Part shown: positions 60,727 through 64,000 of the stretch, one piece after another | How positions within the stretch are numbered: position 1 is the first letter of the stretch | Layout: every line of letters starts with the position of its first letter | Origin: Rhodobacteraceae bacterium Alg231-30 | GTDB lineage: Bacteria; Pseudomonadota; Alphaproteobacteria; Rhodobacterales; Rhodobacteraceae | Reading direction: 5' to 3' | NCBI GenBank assembly: GCA_900143615.1 | Contig: FREU01000005.1 | Location: 290,238 to 354,237 of the forward strand | DNA length: 64,000 nucleotides | Notes under the pieces: model-generated | What the model was told of the DNA's origin: nothing | Seen by the model: only the letters and a program-made list of their open reading frames with translations | Database searches by the model: none | Program-made: the position numbers and the translations under genes

Positions 60727-62520
60727 ATGTTTCAGGATTTTCAGGTGACAGCCCGCCCGGAACAAGGGCCAGCACGGCTTGAAAAACTGCGCGCTGAGAT
60801 GAAGGATGCCGGATTGGCAGGCTTTCTGGTGCCCCGCGCCGATGCGCACCAAGGCGAATATGTTGCACCGCGCGATGATCGTTTGGCATGGCTGACAGGG
60901 TTTACCGGATCGGCCGGATTTTGTATCGCGCTGATGGATCAGGCGGGGGTGTTCATTGACGGGCGCTATCGCACGCAGGTCAAAGAACAGGTTGCGGGCT
61001 GCTATAGTCCGGTGAACTGGCCGGAAATTTCGCCTGCGGACTGGATCAATGACAATCTGGACGCGGGGCAGGTTGGTTTTGACCCATGGCTTTATACCGT
61101 GGGTCAAATTGGTGACATCACACGCGGCCTGAAAGACAAAATCGAGCTGGTCCCAACCGACAATCTGGTGGACCGAATATGGGATGACCAGCCCGCGCCA
61201 CCAATGGCACCGGTCAAGGCGCATGACATCACTTTTGCCGGTGAAATCCATGAGGACAAACGCAAACGTCTCGCAAAGGGGCTGCGCGACGCGGGCCACG
61301 AAGGCGTTGTTATCACCCTGCCCGACAGCATTTGTTGGCTTCTGAACATCCGTGGCGCAGATATTCCGCGCAATCCATTGGCGCATGGCTTTGCAGTGCT
61401 CAACGCGGATGGCTCGGTGGATTTGTTTATGGCGCAGGCCAAGCTTGCGGATGTGCGCGACCATCTTGGGCCGGATGTGCGCCAATATGAGCCAGAGAGC
61501 TTTCTTGAACATCTCGCGCTGCGCGAAGGCCCTGTGCGGCTGGATAAATCCAGCGCGCCCGTGGCCGTGTTGCAGGCGCTTGAAACCGGCGAAGTGCCAG
61601 TTGTCTGGGGACCAGAGCCCTGTGTGATGGCCAAGGCATTGAAGAATGCTTCGGAAATTGAAGGCATGGCCGAGGCGCATTTGCGCGATGGTGCGGCCAT
61701 GTGTAACTTCCTCAGCTGGTTTGATGATCACGCGCTGGAAGGGCTAAGCGAAATTGATGTGGTCACCAAACTAGAGGAATGCCGCCGCGCCACAAATGCG
61801 CTGTTGGACATCAGCTTTGAAACCATCGCAGGTACTGGGCCGAACGGCGCCATCATGCATTACCGCGTCACCGAGGAAACCAACCGGCCCCTGACAGCGG
61901 GCGACATCATGGTTCTGGATAGTGGCGGACAATATGCGGACGGCACGACCGATATTACTCGCACGCTCCCCGTTGGAGATGTGAGCAATGAGGAAAAAGT
62001 GTGCTTTACCCGCGTGTTACAGGGCATGATTGCCGTGTCTCGCCTGCGTTGGCCCAAAGGGGTGGCGGGCAGCCATATCGAGGCCATCGGGCGGATGCCG
62101 CTGTGGATGGCTGGTCAGGATTTTGACCACGGTTTGGGTCATGGCGTGGGCGCTTATCTCTGCGTGCACGAAGGGCCGCAGCGCCTCAGCCGCGTCAGCA
62201 ACGTGCCGCTTGAGTCAGGAATGATCCTATCCAATGAGCCGGGATACTATCGCCCCGGAGAGTTTGGCATTCGCATTGAAAACCTCGTGGTAGTGGAAGA
62301 CGCTCCTGCCCTTCCTGGTGCGGATGATCATCGAGAAATGCTGCAATTTCGCACGCTGACTTATGCGCCCATCGACCAGCGCTTGATCAAAATCGAGATG
62401 CTCAGCTCCGAGGAGAAATCCTGGCTTAACGCCTATCATGAGAAATGCCGCGACGTTATTGGTCCGAGGCTGGCGCCTGCGGAAAATATGTGGTTGAACA
62501 TGGCGACCTCATTCATCTGA
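60727..62520 (+). CDS. Aminopeptidase P family metallopeptidase (M24)
   Basis: A 597-residue M24B peptidase that removes an N-terminal residue next to proline. It has two creatinase-like N-terminal domains and the catalytic pita-bread domain. The dinuclear metal ligands are visible at Asp398, Asp409, His472, Glu504 and Glu518, with His-Gly-Leu-Gly-His-Gly-Val-Gly and Asn-Glu-Pro-Gly-Tyr-Tyr around two of them. The length resembles eukaryotic-type aminopeptidase P1 rather than the shorter PepP. AGGAGA lies 6 bases before the start, 25 bp after cobT, so it may be co-transcribed with the chelatase genes. Confidence 0.92.
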   Translation: MFQDFQVTARPEQGPARLEKLRAEMKDAGLAGFLVPRADAHQGEYVAPRDDRLAWLTGFTGSAGFCIALMDQAGVFIDGRYRTQVKEQVAGCYSPVNWPEISPADWINDNLDAGQVGFDPWLYTVGQIGDITRGLKDKIELVPTDNLVDRIWDDQPAPPMAPVKAHDITFAGEIHEDKRKRLAKGLRDAGHEGVVITLPDSICWLLNIRGADIPRNPLAHGFAVLNADGSVDLFMAQAKLADVRDHLGPDVRQYEPESFLEHLALREGPVRLDKSSAPVAVLQALETGEVPVVWGPEPCVMAKALKNASEIEGMAEAHLRDGAAMCNFLSWFDDHALEGLSEIDVVTKLEECRRATNALLDISFETIAGTGPNGAIMHYRVTEETNRPLTAGDIMVLDSGGQYADGTTDITRTLPVGDVSNEEKVCFTRVLQGMIAVSRLRWPKGVAGSHIEAIGRMPLWMAGQDFDHGLGHGVGAYLCVHEGPQRLSRVSNVPLESGMILSNEPGYYRPGEFGIRIENLVVVEDAPALPGADDHREMLQFRTLTYAPIDQRLIKIEMLSSEEKSWLNAYHEKCRDVIGPRLAPAENMWLNMATSFI

Positions 62521-62619
62521 TATCTGTGCCAATGACGTGCGCAGATCCGGTGCGCGCTATATGCATGTGCTTGTCACATTTGACATCTATCGTGGCGCGA
62601 CGAAACGAAAGGACAACCG

Positions 62620-62964
62620 ATGACCAAACTGATCACTATTCGCAAAGCCGCAGGCAATTGGACCGTGCGCGCGGGTGGCGCAGTCATCGGTGAAAGCACC
62701 GCAGCGCTTGAGCTGAGCGAAGGTGAAATGGCTCCGGTGATCTATTTCCCACGCGGCGACATTGCCACAGCGTTTCTGGACGATAGTGATCACAGCACGC
62801 ATTGCCCCCACAAAGGCGACGCGACGTATTTCTCGATTGTGACCAAAAGCCAGACGATCAAAAATGCCGCGTGGAGCTATGAAGCGCCGCTGGCAGATGT
62901 GGCGGCGATCAAAGATCACATCGCGTTTTATACAACCGATCTGGTAGCGGTTGAGCGTGTCTGA
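62620..62964 (+). CDS. DUF427 family protein
   Basis: A 114-residue protein of the DUF427 family. The pattern Trp-Thr-Val-Arg-Ala-Gly-Gly-Ala-Val-Ile-Gly, Pro-Val-Ile-Tyr-Phe-Pro and Thr-His-Cys-Pro-His-Lys-Gly-Asp-Ala-Thr-Tyr is typical; the Cys and two His in the last block might bind a metal or act catalytically. The final Ile-Lys-Asp-His-Ile-Ala-Phe-Tyr is usual for the family. Function is unknown. SD AAAGGA. It is convergent with the ClC gene across a shared terminator. Confidence 0.85.
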   Translation: MTKLITIRKAAGNWTVRAGGAVIGESTAALELSEGEMAPVIYFPRGDIATAFLDDSDHSTHCPHKGDATYFSIVTKSQTIKNAAWSYEAPLADVAAIKDHIAFYTTDLVAVERV

Positions 62965-62988
62965 CCCCATCTGAGATTGTTACAGTCA

Positions 62989-63020
62989 AAAAGGCGCCTC
63001 ATGACTGAGGGGCCTTTTTT
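62989..63020. terminator. Bidirectional terminator between the DUF427 and ClC genes
   Basis: AAAAGGCGCCTCA (62989-63001) pairs with TGAGGGGCCTTTT (63006-63018) with one mismatch and a 4-base loop, followed by TTTTTTG on the plus strand and a T run on the minus strand. Confidence 0.82.
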
Positions 63021-63028
63021 GTTGGGTA

Positions 63029-64000
63029 TTAGCTGTGTTCTTCAGCAGCCGTCGCGGCCAGCGCCTTGTTATAAGCGCGCAGCGCATCGACCTGAAAGAC
63101 CGCCCCTCTCAGCTCAGGCAGCTCATCTTCACCGCCAAGTGTCACCACCGGAATAAAGGACACATTGGAAGCTTCAAACATCGGCATCGCGCTCTCCAGT
63201 GTGGCGTTGCCGTCCACATAGGTTCCTTGCGACACCAGCTCCCAACACTCATCTTCTGGCGCGGCGCGCGGATCATCTTTGGCCCGCATCACCTTGGCAA
63301 CACGACACATTGCCAGCAAATAGGCTTGGGGGCCCGCGGCGACATGCACATTGCGCCGCTCAAGTTGCGTCAGGAAGAACGAGCCGTCCACGAGCCGAGA
63401 GCTGAGGGCGGTGGAAATCGACACCGAGACCATCACCGCCAGTCCGATTTGCCAATCCCCCGTCATTTCAAACACAATCAACGTGGTTGAAATCGGCGCG
63501 CCAAGCACGGCAGCTGCGACAGCTCCGGTGCCTGCCAATGCATAAAGCGTTGCGGTGCTGGAGACATCGGGGAAAGCGGAAGTGGCGATAAAGCCAAACG
63601 CCAAACCAGTCAGCGCGCCCACCATCAAAGAGGGCGAAAACACCCCCCCCCCCATGCGACCGCCAACAGTGATTGAGACGGCGATCACCTTGAGAATCGC
63701 AAAGACAATCGCCTCATGCCACAAAAGCTGCCCGGTCAGCGCCGCCGAGGTGGTTTCATAGCCAACCCCAATGATGTGTGGGAACCAGATCGCCAAGAGG
63801 CCTAACAAGGCGCCAGCAATGGCAGGGCGCAGCCACCGCGGCATGCGCAGCTCGTCCTGCACGTGGTTGGCCATGTCATCGACCCAAAAGATCGTCCACA
63901 TCAGCGCCACAGCCACAAAACCGCAAATCCCGCCCAAGAGCAGGAAGGCGGGCAATTCCCGATAGAACTCAAGCGCCGAAGTCATCGGCAAGGCGAATTC
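63029..64000 (-). CDS. Voltage-gated ClC-type chloride channel/transporter, partial (N-terminal half outside window)
   Basis: The frame runs off the right edge, giving 323 visible residues, so the start lies outside. Upstream codons before a possible TTG at 63991 continue in frame (Glu-Phe-Ala), which shows the gene extends further. The visible part has several membrane helices and the ClC blocks Gly-Arg-Met-Gly-Gly-Gly-Val-Phe-Ser-Pro-Ser-Leu (anion pathway) and Gly-Ala-Pro-Ile-Ser-Thr-Thr-Leu-Ile-Val-Phe-Glu-Met-Thr-Gly. The C-terminal 80 residues resemble a CBS-type regulatory domain (Ala-Met-Pro-Met-Phe-Glu-Ala-Ser-Asn-Val-Ser-Phe-Ile-Pro-Val-Val). It probably moves Cl- with or without H+ exchange. 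Confidence 0.88.
   Translation of the reverse strand, partial: EFALPMTSALEFYRELPAFLLLGGICGFVAVALMWTIFWVDDMANHVQDELRMPRWLRPAIAGALLGLLAIWFPHIIGVGYETTSAALTGQLLWHEAIVFAILKVIAVSITVGGRMGGGVFSPSLMVGALTGLAFGFIATSAFPDVSSTATLYALAGTGAVAAAVLGAPISTTLIVFEMTGDWQIGLAVMVSVSISTALSSRLVDGSFFLTQLERRNVHVAAGPQAYLLAMCRVAKVMRAKDDPRAAPEDECWELVSQGTYVDGNATLESAMPMFEASNVSFIPVVTLGGEDELPELRGAVFQVDALRAYNKALAATAAEEHS

Noticed and set aside
60694-61731. Open frame on the minus strand within the aminopeptidase P gene
   Set aside because: Antisense shadow of a clear coding gene with conserved metal ligands.
1-64000. tRNA, rRNA, insertion sequences or prophage
   Set aside because: No cloverleaf, rRNA motif, transposase or integrase was recognised by reading.

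Overview
The window looks like chromosomal DNA of a marine alphaproteobacterium of the order Rhodobacterales (Roseobacter group). This rests on moderately high GC, many genes packed in short operons, the aerobic cobaltochelatase pair cobS/cobT close to a divergent bolA / J-domain gene pair, a two-gene pntAB transhydrogenase, an FMN-riboswitch-controlled EamA-type importer, and many ABC-importer and acyl-CoA genes. The genus is not determined. No rRNA, tRNA, CRISPR array, insertion sequence, integrase or phage gene was recognised, so most of the window reads as core or stable accessory chromosome.

Layout. 1-4.6 kb (minus strand): two tandem LprI/DUF1311-type secreted proteins (the first cut by the window edge), isovaleryl-CoA dehydrogenase, a duplicated SnoaL-like protein, and a DegT/DnrJ aminotransferase. 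4.7-11.2 kb: MmgE/PrpD protein, phosphoglycolate phosphatase, then the glmU-glmS-alkD operon (amino-sugar precursors plus an alkylated-base glycosylase) and a lipoprotein. 11.2-13.5 kb: moaA (molybdopterin), an RNase H-like protein of unknown role and a structured intergenic stretch. 13.5-24.3 kb: a peptide/N-acyl-amino-acid block, with two tandem M20D amidohydrolases, a DAO-type oxidoreductase, an ArgE-like deacetylase and a fused dipeptide ABC ATPase on the minus strand, divergent from the substrate-binding protein and two permeases on the plus strand. 24.4-26.8 kb: an Lrp-type regulator divergent from phhAB (phenylalanine hydroxylase and pterin recycling), then a secreted beta-trefoil protein. 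26.9-31 kb: a DUF3422 protein, an FMN riboswitch with a RibN-like transporter, and a BenE-type carrier. 31-34.1 kb: pntB/pntA. 34.2-38 kb: an ICMT-like methyltransferase, an SDR, and a translationally coupled DCC-thiol/saccharopine-dehydrogenase-like pair.

38.3-41.9 kb (minus): a class-I glutamine-amidotransferase-like hydrolase, GlcG-type protein and malate synthase G (glyoxylate use). 42-49.5 kb (plus): aminopeptidase N, SDR, a membrane protein, a large unknown protein, gatB and a hotdog thioesterase. 49.6-56.5 kb: DUF4177 protein, bolA divergent from a J-domain protein, a c-type-haem-linked class III nucleotide cyclase, an AraC regulator, a small gene plus orphan OmpR-type response regulator, Tat-exported MsrB and an exported metallo-beta-lactamase-fold hydrolase. 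56.7-62.5 kb: cobS and cobT, unusually separated by two small paralogous exported proteins, then an aminopeptidase P. 62.6-64 kb: a DUF427 protein and the C-terminal part of a ClC chloride channel cut by the window edge.

The observations most worth a second look are: a pair of 11-bp-period repeat elements that sit just behind the stop codons of two unrelated genes in the same orientation (38.3 and 48.8 kb); the paralogous exported proteins between cobS and cobT; the haem-linked cyclase next to an AraC regulator; two perfect dyads in the lrp/phhA gap; and the RNase H-like orphan at 12.5 kb. Intergenic stretches longer than about 300 bases are few: 2023-2340 (a promoter dyad near 2050, otherwise nothing recognised), 13091-13430 (hairpins, described below), 37990-38295 (nothing recognised) and 28214-28640 (riboswitch).
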